Both the position numbers and the translations under genes were made by a program. From positions 1 to 34,543 of the forward strand of contig JAJRTF010000084.1 of NCBI GenBank assembly GCA_021545585.1: 34,543 bases of DNA. Reading direction: 5' to 3'. The notes below the pieces were generated by a model. The model saw nothing but the letters and a program-made list of their open reading frames with translations. It did no database searches and was not told the origin of the DNA. The number at the start of each line of letters is the position of its first letter. The stretch's first letter is position 1. Of the stretch, positions 25,096 through 34,543 are shown in pieces. Origin of the DNA: Zetaproteobacteria bacterium. Its GTDB lineage: Bacteria > Pseudomonadota > Zetaproteobacteria > Mariprofundales > Mariprofundaceae.

Positions 25096-25893
25096 ATGTC
25101 CGACTACAACACCATGCTTGTTGCTATAACATCCATCATCAAGCAGGCCGGCAGCAATATTATAATGCCGGCCTTTTACGAAAAGATTGTCAGCGCCAAT
25201 AAATCGGACGGTTCGGTGGTCACCGAAACAGACATCGCCTGTCAGAGCTTTATTGAGCAGGGCCTGGCCGCGCTTGATGCGAACATTCCTTTTCTCGGTG
25301 AAGAAATGTCCGAAGCTGATCAAATGCAGTGCCTGAACGAAGCCGGTGGACAATACTGGTGTCTTGATCCACTGGATGGCACAACCAACTTTGTCGCCGG
25401 CATTCCTGTATTCGGCACATCGCTGGCACTGATCAAAGACGGGCATCCTGTACTGGCATGTATTTACGACCCTGTGCGCGGTGAAACATTTTCCGCCATC
25501 CATGGCTGCGGCGCCCATCTGAATCGCACACTCATCCATGCTGCGGAAGCAAGCGAGCTTTCCGGGGCCGTCGGCTTCATTGATTTCAAAAGACTGGATG
25601 CCGGTGCCAAACAGGCCATGCTGAATCAGGGTCTGTACCGCAGCCAGCGCAATATCGGCACCTGCGCCCTGGAATGGGCATGGCTGGCCGCCGGGCGCGG
25701 ACATTTTATTACACACGGGGGCGAGAAGCTGTGGGATTTTGCTGCCGGAAGCCTGATCGCCTCTGAAGCCGGATGCATGACGGGTGATTTTTCCGGCTCA
25801 CCGTTATTCCCGTGCCGCAAGCTTTCCTCGCCCATCATTGCCGCATGCAATCAGCATATCCATGCACAACTGATCAGAACTCTGAACAGTTGA
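25096..25893 (+). CDS. Inositol monophosphatase-family phosphatase (SuhB/CysQ type)
   Basis: A magnesium-dependent, lithium-sensitive-type phosphatase of 265 residues. The family motifs are complete: LGEE with Glu70, CLDPLDGTTNF with Asp91 and Asp94, and WDFAAGSLIASEAG near residue 215. Possible substrates are inositol phosphate, 3'-phosphoadenosine phosphate (CysQ) or a sugar phosphate such as fructose 1,6-bisphosphate; the motifs do not separate these. I prefer ATG 25096 behind GGGAGG; ATG 25084 is in frame but has no ribosome binding site. It leads the + strand run that continues with glpX. Confidence 0.85.
   Translation: MSDYNTMLVAITSIIKQAGSNIIMPAFYEKIVSANKSDGSVVTETDIACQSFIEQGLAALDANIPFLGEEMSEADQMQCLNEAGGQYWCLDPLDGTTNFVAGIPVFGTSLALIKDGHPVLACIYDPVRGETFSAIHGCGAHLNRTLIHAAEASELSGAVGFIDFKRLDAGAKQAMLNQGLYRSQRNIGTCALEWAWLAAGRGHFITHGGEKLWDFAAGSLIASEAGCMTGDFSGSPLFPCRKLSSPIIAACNQHIHAQLIRTLNS
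25867..25892. repeat. Stem-loop over the end of the inositol-phosphatase gene
   Basis: CAACTG/CAGTTG outer stem (25867-25872 with 25887-25892), an A-A mismatch, then TCAG/CTGA with an AACT loop. It overlaps the stop codon at 25891-25893. No T-run follows directly, so it is a possible mRNA stabiliser or weak attenuator rather than a terminator. Confidence 0.35.
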
Positions 25894-26025
25894 TATGGCT
25901 TTTGCGGCAGTTTTTACCACCATCTAATTTTCCAAACTCGCCAATCCGCAGCAAATCCTGTAGGGTGCCGCCTCGCAAAAAACATTTCATCATCATTTCA
26001 TCATACTACTGGAGGGGTAGATAGC
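25894..26025 (+). promoter_or_regulatory. Leader region of glpX
   Basis: 132 bases between the inositol-phosphatase stop and glpX. A short direct repeat (TTTCATCATC then ATTTCATCAT, about 25984-26004) precedes the strong site GGAGGGG at 26012-26018. No clear promoter pair or terminator was seen. Confidence 0.3.
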
Positions 26026-26979
26026 ATGGGTAAAGTCAGCAATCTGAAAATTGATTTGGTTGAAGTCTGTGAGGCAGCAGCCCGGGCATGTGCACCGTTT
26101 GTCGGCTCCGGCCAGAAGGATGAGGGTGACGGCCTGGCAGTGGATGCCATGCGCGAGCGCATCAATCAGGTTAAAATGAACGGCGTCATCGTTATCGGTG
26201 AAGGTGCCAAGGACGAAGCCCCGGCACTGTATGATGATGAGAAGGTGGGCACCGGCGAAGGCATTGGCGTGGATATCGCCGTGGATCCGATTGAAGGTAC
26301 CAATCTGTTCGCCAAGGACATGCCGGGCTCAATCGTAACGCTGGCAGCAGCCCCCGAAGGCTCCATGTATCGGCCCGGATCCTGCTTCTATATGGACAAG
26401 CAGGTGTACCCGAAAGCCGCGCGCGGCAAGATTGATGCCGAAGCCCCGGTTGCAGATCGCCTGAATCAGCTGGCCAAGGCTCTGGGCAAGGATGTGCGCG
26501 AGCTGAAGATTTTCATCCTCGACAAACCGCGTCATCAGGAAATGATGAAGGAAGTCTATGCTACGGGTGCCAAGATTCGTCTGGCCACCGACGGCGATGT
26601 GAATGGTGCCATTCAGGCTGTACTCAACATGGGCTCAGATGCCCTGTTTGGTATCGGCGGCACACCGGAAGGCATTGTGACCGCATGTGCAGCCCGTGCC
26701 ATGGGTGCGGAAATGTTCGGCCGCATGGCTCCGCAGAAGGATTTTGAGATTGAACTGTGTAAAAAAGAAGACATCGACACGAAGCGCATCATCAGCCGTG
26801 ATGAACTGGTCACTTCTGATGACTGCCTGTTCATCGCCACCGGCCTGACTTCGGGCGCCTATGTACGTCACGTGAAGACCGGTCACGACAACTATGGCAA
26901 GTTCATGACCACCGATACGGTTGTTCTGGATGGCGGTATCGGCAACATCCGCCATGTGCAGACTACGCTTCACATATAA
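26026..26979 (+). CDS. glpX: Class II fructose-1,6-bisphosphatase (GlpX)
   Basis: Hydrolyses fructose 1,6-bisphosphate to fructose 6-phosphate; cyanobacterial relatives also act on sedoheptulose 1,7-bisphosphate. The 317-residue protein has VIVIGEGAKDEAPALY with Glu59, VDIAVDPIEGTNLFAKDMPG with Asp87 and Glu90, and GIGGTPEGIVTACAARAMG, all diagnostic of the GlpX family. ATG 26026 follows GGAGGGG. It is followed by tkt after a 123-base AT-rich gap. With pfp and a Calvin-type aldolase nearby, a dual FBP/SBP role is likely but inferred. Confidence 0.95.
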   Translation: MGKVSNLKIDLVEVCEAAARACAPFVGSGQKDEGDGLAVDAMRERINQVKMNGVIVIGEGAKDEAPALYDDEKVGTGEGIGVDIAVDPIEGTNLFAKDMPGSIVTLAAAPEGSMYRPGSCFYMDKQVYPKAARGKIDAEAPVADRLNQLAKALGKDVRELKIFILDKPRHQEMMKEVYATGAKIRLATDGDVNGAIQAVLNMGSDALFGIGGTPEGIVTACAARAMGAEMFGRMAPQKDFEIELCKKEDIDTKRIISRDELVTSDDCLFIATGLTSGAYVRHVKTGHDNYGKFMTTDTVVLDGGIGNIRHVQTTLHI

Positions 26980-27102
26980 GAGCGGCCATCAATATATAAG
27001 TTAAACTTATATATATATAATAATAACTATTGATTAGAATTTATACACAAAATAAATAGGGTTCATAGCTTTGAACCATAAAATTATAAAGGGGAATAGA
27101 AT
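26980..27102 (+). promoter_or_regulatory. AT-rich promoter/leader region of tkt
   Basis: Only 8 of the 60 bases at 27001-27060 are G or C, far below the surrounding genes. It contains the palindrome at 26992-27014, TATAAT at 27016-27021, a second possible pair TTGATT (27030-27035) and TAAATA (27053-27058) with 17-base spacing, a 6-bp hairpin GGTTCA/TGAACC at 27060-27077, and AAGGGGA as ribosome binding site. It is the best candidate promoter for the tkt-gap-pgk-pyk-fba run. Regulation is inferred. Confidence 0.5.
26992..27014. repeat. Perfect 23-base palindrome upstream of tkt
   Basis: ATATATAAGTT (26992-27002) and its exact reverse complement AACTTATATAT (27004-27014) flank a single A. It directly precedes a TATAAT hexamer at 27016-27021. 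An 11-bp perfect arm is more than expected by chance even in AT-rich DNA and suggests a regulator site or DNA melting element. Confidence 0.55.
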
Positions 27103-29094
27103 ATGAGCAACAATCGCAGACATCTGGCTAACGCCGTACGCGCCCTCTCCATGGACGCAGTGCAAAAGGCAAATTCAGGCCATCCGGGCGCTCCAATGGG
27201 TATGGCGGATATCGCCGAAGTCCTGTGGAACGATTATCTCCAGCATAATCCGGGCAATACCGACTGGGCCGATCGTGATCGCTTTGTTCTGTCTAACGGC
27301 CATGGCTCCATGCTGATCTATTCCCTGCTTCACCTGTCCGGATACGACCTTCCGATGGATGAAATCAAGCAGTTCCGCCAGCTTCATTCCCGCACCCCGG
27401 GCCATCCGGAATACGGTTATGCACCGGGTGTTGAAACCACCACCGGGCCACTGGGCCAGGGCATTACCAACGCTGTGGGCATGGCAGTTGCCGAGCGAAT
27501 GCTTGCCGGCCAGTTCAACAAGCCGGGCCACGAGATTGTCGATCACTACACCTACGTTTTCCACGGCGACGGTTGCCTGATGGAAGGTATTTCACACGAA
27601 GCGTGCTCACTGGCCGGAACCCTGGGTCTGGGTAAGTTGATCATGTTCTGGGATGACAACGGCATCTCCATTGACGGTGAAGTCGAAGGCTGGTTTACCG
27701 ATGATACCCCGGGGCGCTTTGAGTCTTACGGCTGGCAGGTGATTCGCAATGTCGATGGTCATGATGCTGATGAGATCAAGGCCGCTATTGAAACCGCCCG
27801 CGCCAACACCGACCAGCCGACCATGATCTGCTGCAAGACCATCATCGGTTATGGCTCCCCGAACAAGGCCGGTTCACATGACTGCCATGGCGCCGCCCTG
27901 GGTGATGAAGAATGTGCACTGGTCCGTAAGGAACTGGGCTGGGAATACGATCCATTTGTAATTCCGGATGATGTCTATGCAGGCTGGAATGCCAAAGACA
28001 AGGGTGCAGCTGCCGAAGCCGACTGGCAGGCACGTTTCGATGCCTACAAAGCTGAGTTCCCTGAAGAAGCGGCTGAATTTGAGCGCCGTCAGGCCGGCAA
28101 GCTGCCTGAGGGCTTCAACGCTGCAGCCAACGCATGGATCAAGCAGTTGCGTGAAGAGAAGCCGGGCTGGGCTACCCGTGTAGCATCCGGGAAAACCATT
28201 GGCACATTTGCCGCAGCTCTGCCTGAACTGGTAGGCGGATCTGCTGATCTGGCCCCTTCCAATAACACCAAATGGCCTGAAGCGGTTGCCTTCTCCAAGG
28301 ACTCCCCGGAAGGCAATTACATGCACTACGGTGTGCGTGAATTCGGCATGTCACACATGATGAACGGCATGGTACTGCATGGCGGCGTCATCCCATTCGG
28401 CGGCACATTCCTGATGTTCTCGGAATACGCACGCAATGCGATTCGCATGTCTGCCCTGATGAAGATCGGCACAATCTTCGTTTACACCCATGACTCCATC
28501 GGTCTGGGCGAAGACGGACCGACCCATCAGCCGGTCGAGCAGATTGCCACGCTGCGCATGATTCCGCGCATGAATACCTGGCGCCCGTGTGACGCAGTCG
28601 AATCGGCAGTAGCATGGAAGGTTGCTGTTGAGCGTCGCGACCTGCCATCCACACTGATCTTTACCCGTCAGGGCCTGCCCTGCAACGATTACAGTGATGA
28701 GCAGGTCGCCAACATCGAGCGTGGCGGTTACATCCTGAGCGATTGCAAGGGTAAGCCGGATGTCATCATCATTGCCACCGGCTCTGAAGTACAGTTGGCC
28801 ATGGCAGCCCAGAAAGAGCTGTCCGACAAGAAAATACGCGTGGTTTCCATGCCGTGCACCGAGCGTTTTGACGCTCAGGACGCAGCCTATAAAGAATCCA
28901 TCCTGCCATCCGCAGTAACCGCCCGTGTTGCAGTTGAAGCAGGCGTTACCGGCTTCTGGGGCAAGTATGTCGGTCTGAACGGCAAGGTCATCGGTATCGA
29001 TACCTTCGGCGAATCAGCCCCTGCCGGCGAACTGTTCAAACTGTTCGGCATTACAACGGAAGCCGTTGTGGCCGCTGTAAACGAAGTAGCTTAA
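27103..29094 (+). CDS. tkt: Transketolase
   Basis: Moves two-carbon ketol units between sugar phosphates in the Calvin cycle and pentose phosphate pathway; thiamine-diphosphate dependent. Length 663 equals E. coli TktA. Motifs: [20 protein letters not shown] at the N-terminus, [20 protein letters not shown] (the GDG thiamine-diphosphate box), [10 protein letters not shown], and [19 protein letters not shown] in the pyrimidine domain. ATG 27103 follows AAGGGGA. The gap gene starts 30 bases after the stop, so the two are likely one transcript. Confidence 0.97.
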   Translation: MSNNRRHLANAVRALSMDAVQKANSGHPGAPMGMADIAEVLWNDYLQHNPGNTDWADRDRFVLSNGHGSMLIYSLLHLSGYDLPMDEIKQFRQLHSRTPGHPEYGYAPGVETTTGPLGQGITNAVGMAVAERMLAGQFNKPGHEIVDHYTYVFHGDGCLMEGISHEACSLAGTLGLGKLIMFWDDNGISIDGEVEGWFTDDTPGRFESYGWQVIRNVDGHDADEIKAAIETARANTDQPTMICCKTIIGYGSPNKAGSHDCHGAALGDEECALVRKELGWEYDPFVIPDDVYAGWNAKDKGAAAEADWQARFDAYKAEFPEEAAEFERRQAGKLPEGFNAAANAWIKQLREEKPGWATRVASGKTIGTFAAALPELVGGSADLAPSNNTKWPEAVAFSKDSPEGNYMHYGVREFGMSHMMNGMVLHGGVIPFGGTFLMFSEYARNAIRMSALMKIGTIFVYTHDSIGLGEDGPTHQPVEQIATLRMIPRMNTWRPCDAVESAVAWKVAVERRDLPSTLIFTRQGLPCNDYSDEQVANIERGGYILSDCKGKPDVIIIATGSEVQLAMAAQKELSDKKIRVVSMPCTERFDAQDAAYKESILPSAVTARVAVEAGVTGFWGKYVGLNGKVIGIDTFGESAPAGELFKLFGITTEAVVAAVNEVA

Positions 29095-29109
29095 TAATTA
29101 GATAACTAA

Positions 29110-30120
<1,011 letters not shown>

Positions 30121-30130
30121 AGTAAACCTG

Positions 30131-30163
30131 CGTGGGGCACCTAGGTTGAGGTGTCCCGCGTTT
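30131..30163 (+). terminator. Hairpin between gap and pgk (weak terminator or attenuator)
   Basis: A 12-bp stem (30131-30142 with 30149-30160, two G-T wobbles) and a 6-base loop, followed by only TTTG. The stem is strong but the U-tract is short, so partial read-through into pgk or a 3'-end stabiliser role for gap mRNA is likely. Confidence 0.6.
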
Positions 30164-30306
30164 GTCATTGCCCCCTGTCCCCCTCTATCAAAAACAGGAC
30201 AGCCGGCAGCGACAAGCGTTCGCAAATATTGATACAAACCGTGAATGTCATCCTGCTGTCACGATTGCCGGCAAGAATGGGTGTTCATGATTCCAAGGAG
30301 TAACTG
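30164..30306 (+). promoter_or_regulatory. Leader region of pgk
   Basis: 143 bases between the gap hairpin and pgk. CTGTCC/GGACAG form a loose 6-bp inverted repeat near 30177-30205. AAGGAG precedes ATG 30307. A separate pgk promoter is possible, but no convincing -35/-10 pair was found. Confidence 0.3.
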
Positions 30307-31488
30307 ATGTCTGTAATTAAAATGACCGATCTTGATCTCAAGGGTAAACGCGTTCTGATTCGCGAAGACCTGAATGTGCCGATTGTTGACGGTGAAGTCG
30401 GTGATGATACCCGTATCCGTGCCAGCCTGCCTACCATGCAGAAAGCCATGGAAGCTGGTGCAAAAGTACAGGTTTGCTGCCATCTGGGTCGTCCGACCGA
30501 AGGTGAATACGACGAGAAATTCTCACTGGCTCCGGTAGCGCGTCACCTTTCCAGGATTCTCGGCAAGGAAGTTCGTCTGATCAAGGATTACCTGGACAAC
30601 GCTCCTGAAGTTGCTGATGGCGAACTGGTACTGCTGGAAAACATCCGTTTCAATGTCGGTGAAAAGGAAAATGATGACGCCCTGTCCAAAAAATATGCAT
30701 CGCTGTGTGATGTGTATGTCATGGATGCATTCGGCACCGCTCACCGCGCCCAGGCATCCACTCACGGTGCCGGCAAGTTTGCACCGGTTGCCTGTGCAGG
30801 CCCGCTTCTGGCAGCAGAACTGGAAGCACTCGGCAGCGCACTGGATAATCCGGCTCGTCCGATGGTGGCCATCGTCGGCGGATCCAAGGTATCCACCAAG
30901 CTGACCGTTCTGGAATCCCTGAGTAAAATCGTGGATCAGCTGGTGGTTGGCGGCGGTATCGCCAACACCTTTATTGCCGCAGCCGGCAAGCCGGTCGGGA
31001 AATCACTGTATGAGGCCGATCTGGTCGATACCTGCAAAAAACTGACTGCTGATGCTGAAGCACGCGGTGGCAGCATTCCGGTCCCTACCGATGTGGTATG
31101 CGCCAAGGAGTTCTCCCCTACTGCTGAAGCCACACTGAAAAATGTTGATGAAACCCTTGATGATGACATGATTTTTGATATTGGCCCCGATTCCGCTGCA
31201 GAACTGGCGGAAATCCTGAAGAATGCCGGCACGATTGTCTGGAACGGTCCGGTCGGTGTGTTCGAGTTCGATCAGTTCGGTGAAGGCACCAAGGCTATTT
31301 CACTGGCTATCGCCGAATCCGATGCATTCTCCATCGCCGGTGGCGGAGATACGCTGGCAGCAGTATCCAAATATGGTATCTCTGACAAGGTATCATACAT
31401 TTCAACCGGTGGCGGTGCCTTTCTGGAATTCCTGGAAGGCAAGAAGCTGCCTGCGGTTGCAATGCTCGAGGAGCGTGCAGTTAAGTGA
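30307..31488 (+). CDS. pgk: Phosphoglycerate kinase
   Basis: Transfers phosphate between 1,3-bisphosphoglycerate and ADP; in the Calvin direction it consumes ATP to make 1,3-bisphosphoglycerate. The 393-residue protein has [13 protein letters not shown] at the N-terminus, [20 protein letters not shown]-like [25 protein letters not shown] and [13 protein letters not shown] at the nucleotide site. Length is typical (387 in E. coli). Its last four bases overlap the GTG start of pyk (GTGA), so translation is coupled. Confidence 0.97.
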   Translation: MSVIKMTDLDLKGKRVLIREDLNVPIVDGEVGDDTRIRASLPTMQKAMEAGAKVQVCCHLGRPTEGEYDEKFSLAPVARHLSRILGKEVRLIKDYLDNAPEVADGELVLLENIRFNVGEKENDDALSKKYASLCDVYVMDAFGTAHRAQASTHGAGKFAPVACAGPLLAAELEALGSALDNPARPMVAIVGGSKVSTKLTVLESLSKIVDQLVVGGGIANTFIAAAGKPVGKSLYEADLVDTCKKLTADAEARGGSIPVPTDVVCAKEFSPTAEATLKNVDETLDDDMIFDIGPDSAAELAEILKNAGTIVWNGPVGVFEFDQFGEGTKAISLAIAESDAFSIAGGGDTLAAVSKYGISDKVSYISTGGGAFLEFLEGKKLPAVAMLEERAVK

Positions 31489-32939
31489 GCGATAGAATCC
31501 GTAGAACCAAAATTGTAGCAACCATCGGTCCCTCCTCGGAATCTCCTGATGTATTGGATCAGTTAATCGGTGCAGGCGTTAATGTTGTGCGCCTGAACTT
31601 TTCCCATGGTACGCCTGAGGAACATCGCACACGGGCAGAAAACGTCCGTGCTGCCGCCAAGAACAATGGTGTCGTGGTCGGCATTCTGGCCGATATGCAG
31701 GGGCCGAAAATTCGTATTGGCAAGTTCAAAACAGGTAAAACCATGCTGGAGCCGGGCCAGAAGTTCATTATCGACGGCGCTCTGGGTCTGGACGACGGCA
31801 CTGACGAACGCGTCGGCCTGACATACAAGGAACTGATCGACGATGTTGAACCGGGCGCCCGCCTGCTGCTCAATGACGGTCTGATTGTCATGGATGTAGA
31901 CGAGGTCAAAGGTCAGGAGATTCACTGCACCGTTGTCATCGGCGGCGTACTGTCCAACAATAAGGGCATCAACCGGGCCGGCGGCGGCCTTTCCGCCGCA
32001 GCCCTGACCGACAAGGACAAAGAAGATATCAAGACGGCCTGCTCCATCGGCGTTGATTACATTGCCATTTCATTCCCCCGCAATGGTGCAGACATGGAAT
32101 ATGCCCGCAGACTGGTCGAGGCAGAAGGTTCACACGCAGGTCTGGTTGCCAAGGTGGAAAGGGCTGAAGCGGTTCTGGATGAGAATCTGAAGTCCATTAT
32201 GGAAGCTTCGGATGTTGTCATGGTAGCCCGTGGTGATCTCGGTGTTGAAATCGGTGATGCAGCTGTACCACCTGTACAGAAGAAAATGCTGCGTATGGCG
32301 CCAAAGTACAACTGCCCGATTATTGTTGCCACCCAGATGATGGAATCCATGTGTGACAATCCGATTCCTACCCGTGCCGAGGTCAACGATGTGGCCAATG
32401 CCGTTCTGGACGGCGCCGATGCAGTGATGCTGTCGGGTGAGTCGGCTGCCGGTAAATACCCGGTGGAGGCTGTTCTGGCCATGCACCGAACCTGTATCGA
32501 AACCGAGAAGCAGCGGGTTCTGCCATCCAGCCAGACACGCGATCCGCGCTTCCCGCCCCACTCCGTCGATGAATGCATTGCCCGCCAGGCCATGGACTCT
32601 GCACGCATGATGGATATCCGCGCGATCATGGCCTTTACGCATACCGGCAACACAACGCTGTACATGTCCCGTCATTTGGGAGATGTGCCGATTTACGCAG
32701 TCACTGCCAGTGAGGAAACCCTTGGGCGCGTATCCCTGTTCCGTAATGTCAATCCGCTGTGTATGCCGGAAAATTACGGTCCTCAGGACGCACCGAAAGC
32801 GACTCTGGATATTAAAAAGATGCTCCTGGATAACGGGCTGGCAGATGAGAAGGACCTGATCATCATGACCTTCGGCACACCGATGGGTGAGGCTGGCGGC
32901 ACCAATGCCATGAAGATCATTCAGGTGGGTAATGACTAA
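31485..32939 (+). CDS. pyk: Pyruvate kinase
   Basis: Makes pyruvate and ATP from phosphoenolpyruvate. The 484-residue protein shows [47 protein letters not shown] and [10 protein letters not shown], all in the usual order, and a C-terminal allosteric domain (about 350-484, [15 protein letters not shown]). The start is GTG 31485, inside the end of pgk; the conserved N-terminus [12 protein letters not shown] follows at once, so no other start is needed. A one-way glycolytic enzyme in a run that otherwise serves the Calvin cycle and gluconeogenesis is worth noting. Confidence 0.97.
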   Translation: MSDRIRRTKIVATIGPSSESPDVLDQLIGAGVNVVRLNFSHGTPEEHRTRAENVRAAAKNNGVVVGILADMQGPKIRIGKFKTGKTMLEPGQKFIIDGALGLDDGTDERVGLTYKELIDDVEPGARLLLNDGLIVMDVDEVKGQEIHCTVVIGGVLSNNKGINRAGGGLSAAALTDKDKEDIKTACSIGVDYIAISFPRNGADMEYARRLVEAEGSHAGLVAKVERAEAVLDENLKSIMEASDVVMVARGDLGVEIGDAAVPPVQKKMLRMAPKYNCPIIVATQMMESMCDNPIPTRAEVNDVANAVLDGADAVMLSGESAAGKYPVEAVLAMHRTCIETEKQRVLPSSQTRDPRFPPHSVDECIARQAMDSARMMDIRAIMAFTHTGNTTLYMSRHLGDVPIYAVTASEETLGRVSLFRNVNPLCMPENYGPQDAPKATLDIKKMLLDNGLADEKDLIIMTFGTPMGEAGGTNAMKIIQVGND

Positions 32940-33046
32940 CGCAAGTCACGATTGATGCTGCGTTATTGATTTTAAGGCCCGTCAGGGCCAAACTGCCGGG
33001 CGAATTATTCATTTAAAAGCCCTGCAAAATACCAAGGAGGAAAGAA
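32940..33046 (+). promoter_or_regulatory. Leader region of fba
   Basis: 107 bases. A 5-bp GGCCC/GGGCC hairpin with a 4-base loop lies near 32977-32990 without a T-run. AAGGAGGA precedes ATG 33047, a strong ribosome binding site. No certain promoter was seen; fba could be read from upstream. Confidence 0.35.
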
Positions 33047-34084
33047 ATGGCACTCATTTCACTACGACAATTGCTGGATCATGCAGCTGAAAACAGCTAC
33101 GGCATGCCGGCATTCAATGTAAACAATATGGAGCAGGTTCATGCCATCATGGAAGCTGCCGATGAAACGGATTCACCGGTGATCATGCAGGGATCTGCCG
33201 GAGCACGCGGTTATGCCGGCGAGCCGTTCCTGCGTCATATGATTGCTGCTGCCATTGAGCAGTATCCGCACATCCCTGTTGTCATGCATCAGGATCACGG
33301 TTCCGAGCCTGCAGTCTGCCTGCGTTCCATCCAGTCCGGTTTCTCATCGGTCATGATGGACGGCTCTCTGGAAGCCGATTGCAAAACGCCAGCCTCCTTC
33401 GAGTACAATGTCAACGTCACCAAAACTGTCGTCGATATGGCACATGCCGGCGGCGTTTCTGTTGAAGGCGAACTGGGTTGCCTGGGCTCACTGGAAACAG
33501 GTGAAATGGGTGAAGAAGACGGCCATGGTGCGGAAGGCAAGCTGGATATGGATCAGCTGCTGACCGGCGTGGATGAAGCTGTTGATTTTGTTGAGCAGAC
33601 CAATGTGGATGCACTGGCTATCGCCATCGGTACTTCACACGGTGCATACAAATTCACCAAACCGCCAACAGGTGAAGTACTGCGTATCGACCGCATTGAA
33701 GAGATTCATGCGGCACTGCCGAACACTCATCTGGTCATGCACGGTTCATCTTCCGTACCACAGGACTGGCTGAAAATCATCAACGAGTACGGTGGTGAAA
33801 TGGGCGAAACCTACGGTGTGCCTGTTGAAGAAATCGTCAAGGGCATCAAGTCCGGCGTGCGTAAAGTCAACATCGACACCGATCTGCGTATGGCTTCCAC
33901 CGGTGCTGTTCGTCGTCACCTGAAAGAGAATCCATCCAACTTTGACCCTCGCAAGTTCTACAAAGCTGCCAAGGATGCCATGAAAGACATCTGCGTGGCA
34001 CGTTATGAAGCATTCGGTTCAGCCGGCAATGCTTCCAAGATCAAGGTGCGCTCCCTGGAGAACATGATCAGCTACTACAGCTAA
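33047..34084 (+). CDS. fba: Class II fructose-bisphosphate aldolase, CbbA type
   Basis: Zinc-dependent aldolase joining triose phosphates to fructose 1,6-bisphosphate; the Calvin-cycle subtype also makes sedoheptulose 1,7-bisphosphate. The 345-residue protein starts [20 protein letters not shown], with metal and catalytic residues in [10 protein letters not shown] (His81, Asp83, His84), GTSHGAYKF and [10 protein letters not shown]. Length and the EEDGHGAEG loop fit the CbbA-like class IIB subtype of autotrophic proteobacteria rather than E. coli FbaA. It ends the sugar-phosphate run and is followed by a strong terminator. Confidence 0.95.
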   Translation: MALISLRQLLDHAAENSYGMPAFNVNNMEQVHAIMEAADETDSPVIMQGSAGARGYAGEPFLRHMIAAAIEQYPHIPVVMHQDHGSEPAVCLRSIQSGFSSVMMDGSLEADCKTPASFEYNVNVTKTVVDMAHAGGVSVEGELGCLGSLETGEMGEEDGHGAEGKLDMDQLLTGVDEAVDFVEQTNVDALAIAIGTSHGAYKFTKPPTGEVLRIDRIEEIHAALPNTHLVMHGSSSVPQDWLKIINEYGGEMGETYGVPVEEIVKGIKSGVRKVNIDTDLRMASTGAVRRHLKENPSNFDPRKFYKAAKDAMKDICVARYEAFGSAGNASKIKVRSLENMISYYS

Positions 34085-34102
34085 GCTGTTGCAGGCAATC
34101 AT

Positions 34103-34132
34103 AAGGCGGACTCGAAAGAGTCCGCTTTTTTT
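34103..34132 (+). terminator. Intrinsic terminator after fba
   Basis: An 8-bp stem GCGGACTC/GAGTCCGC (34106-34113 with 34118-34125), a GAAA loop and seven T residues (34126-34132). It closes the tkt-gap-pgk-pyk-fba run. Confidence 0.95.
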
Positions 34133-34172
34133 GTTCCTACTCATATGATTCGCAAGCACAGACCGTGAACGA

Positions 34173-34193
34173 CCACCGGCTAAAAGCCGGTGG
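34173..34193. repeat. Terminal hairpin of an IS200/IS605-family element
   Basis: A perfect 9-bp stem CCACCGGCT/AGCCGGTGG with an AAA loop. It lies 51 bases downstream of the tnpA stop, where IS200-type elements carry the end recognised by TnpA as a single-stranded hairpin. A second hairpin, GTCGGCC/GGCCGAC, is at 34224-34241. The exact end and target site cannot be fixed without the other end. Confidence 0.7.
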
Positions 34194-34244
34194 CTTCCTT
34201 TTACGGCTGGAAGCCGGTGATTGGTCGGCCATCCGGCCGACTGA

Positions 34245-34543
34245 CTACACCACTTCAAAGTCATCATCCGGATGCGATGGCTTCTGATTCTTAATATACT
34301 CTTTCCATACTTCATCCGTCACATTTCCACTGGAGCAAACCCAGTAGCCCCGCCCCCACAAGTGCTGCCCCCAATATCTCTTCTTCAAATGTCGATACTC
34401 TGATAGAAGCTTATGCGAGCTCTTTCCTTTCAGATATTGCACTGCTCTCGATACTGATAAGTTCGGAGGAATACCTATCAGCATGTGGACATGGTCTCTG
34501 TTGATTGAACCCGCATAGATCACCATCTCCTTACTGCGCGCTA
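34245..34543 (-). CDS. tnpA: IS200-family Y1 transposase TnpA (5' end outside window)
   Basis: A HUH-type single-strand transposase that cuts and joins hairpin ends of the element. The visible ~99 residues include the metal-binding pair in RDHVHMLIGIPP (HVH), KGKSSHKLLSEYRHLKKRYW, HLWGRGYWVCSSGNVTDE and the nucleophile Tyr in VWKEYIKNQ. The N-terminal part lies beyond the window; the ATG at 34526 is internal, as the frame stays open to the edge and the family has about 30-40 residues before this point. The visible part is intact, so the element may be active. Confidence 0.92.
   Translation of the reverse strand, partial: ARSKEMVIYAGSINRDHVHMLIGIPPNLSVSRAVQYLKGKSSHKLLSEYRHLKKRYWGQHLWGRGYWVCSSGNVTDEVWKEYIKNQKPSHPDDDFEVV

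Larger units (their letters stand above)
34165..34543 (-). mobile_element. IS200-type insertion sequence (partial, runs off the window)
   Basis: Terminal hairpin plus a Y1 transposase gene, no accessory tnpB visible. The left boundary is approximate. It is inserted about 30 bases beyond the fba terminator, so it probably does no harm to the sugar-phosphate genes. Confidence 0.75.

Noticed and set aside
32977-32990. Possible terminator between pyk and fba
   Set aside because: Five-bp GGCCC/GGGCC stem with no T-run after it.

Overview
The window reads as a chromosome segment from a Gram-negative bacterium, most likely a chemolithoautotrophic proteobacterium. The evidence is an outer-envelope set (MltB, RlpA, lipoproteins), the proteobacterial order lepA-lepB-DUF4845-rnc-era-recO-pdxJ-acpS, and a Calvin-cycle/gluconeogenesis cluster with a CbbA-type class II aldolase and a GlpX-type bisphosphatase. 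A Zetaproteobacteria-like (Mariprofundus-type) origin would fit, but that is inference and no taxonomic marker was tested. Coding density is high. No gap between genes exceeds 300 bases, and I saw no frameshifted gene, tRNA, rRNA, CRISPR array or prophage.

Region A (about 1-7763, + strand): a tightly packed, often overlapping run of mltB, rlpA, a LOG-family gene, an RluA-type pseudouridine synthase, a D-Ala-D-Ala carboxypeptidase, a D-amino-acid aminotransferase, a HAD phosphatase, hslO (Hsp33) and a YgjP-like metalloprotease. The theme is peptidoglycan trimming and D-alanine recovery. The first ~130 bases carry a hairpin that resembles an IS200/IS605 element end.

Region B (7806-18506, - strand): in transcription order, an FHA-GAF-class III nucleotide cyclase, pgi, a lipoprotein, a small exported protein, then lepA, lepB, DUF4845, rnc, era, recO, pdxJ and acpS (translation, export, RNA processing, repair, PLP and acyl-carrier maturation).

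Region C (18663-24979): glycogen and hexose phosphate metabolism. glgA and a ROK glucokinase on + face glgP on -, with a shared bidirectional terminator. Upstream of glgP on the same strand is a pyrophosphate-dependent phosphofructokinase with its own terminator.

Region D (25096-34084, + strand): inositol-phosphatase family gene, glpX, tkt, gap, pgk, pyk and fba. With pfp and pgi these cover most of the Embden-Meyerhof route and much of the Calvin-cycle regeneration phase. RuBisCO and phosphoribulokinase are not in the window. A very AT-rich 123-base gap with a perfect 23-base palindrome lies upstream of tkt. The window ends inside an IS200-type TnpA gene on the - strand, with its terminal hairpin just after the fba terminator.

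Taken together, regions B-D put glycogen storage, a reversible PPi-linked glycolysis/gluconeogenesis and Calvin-cycle sugar shuffling side by side with a nucleotide cyclase of the subtype that includes bicarbonate-responsive enzymes. That link is the most interesting hypothesis here.
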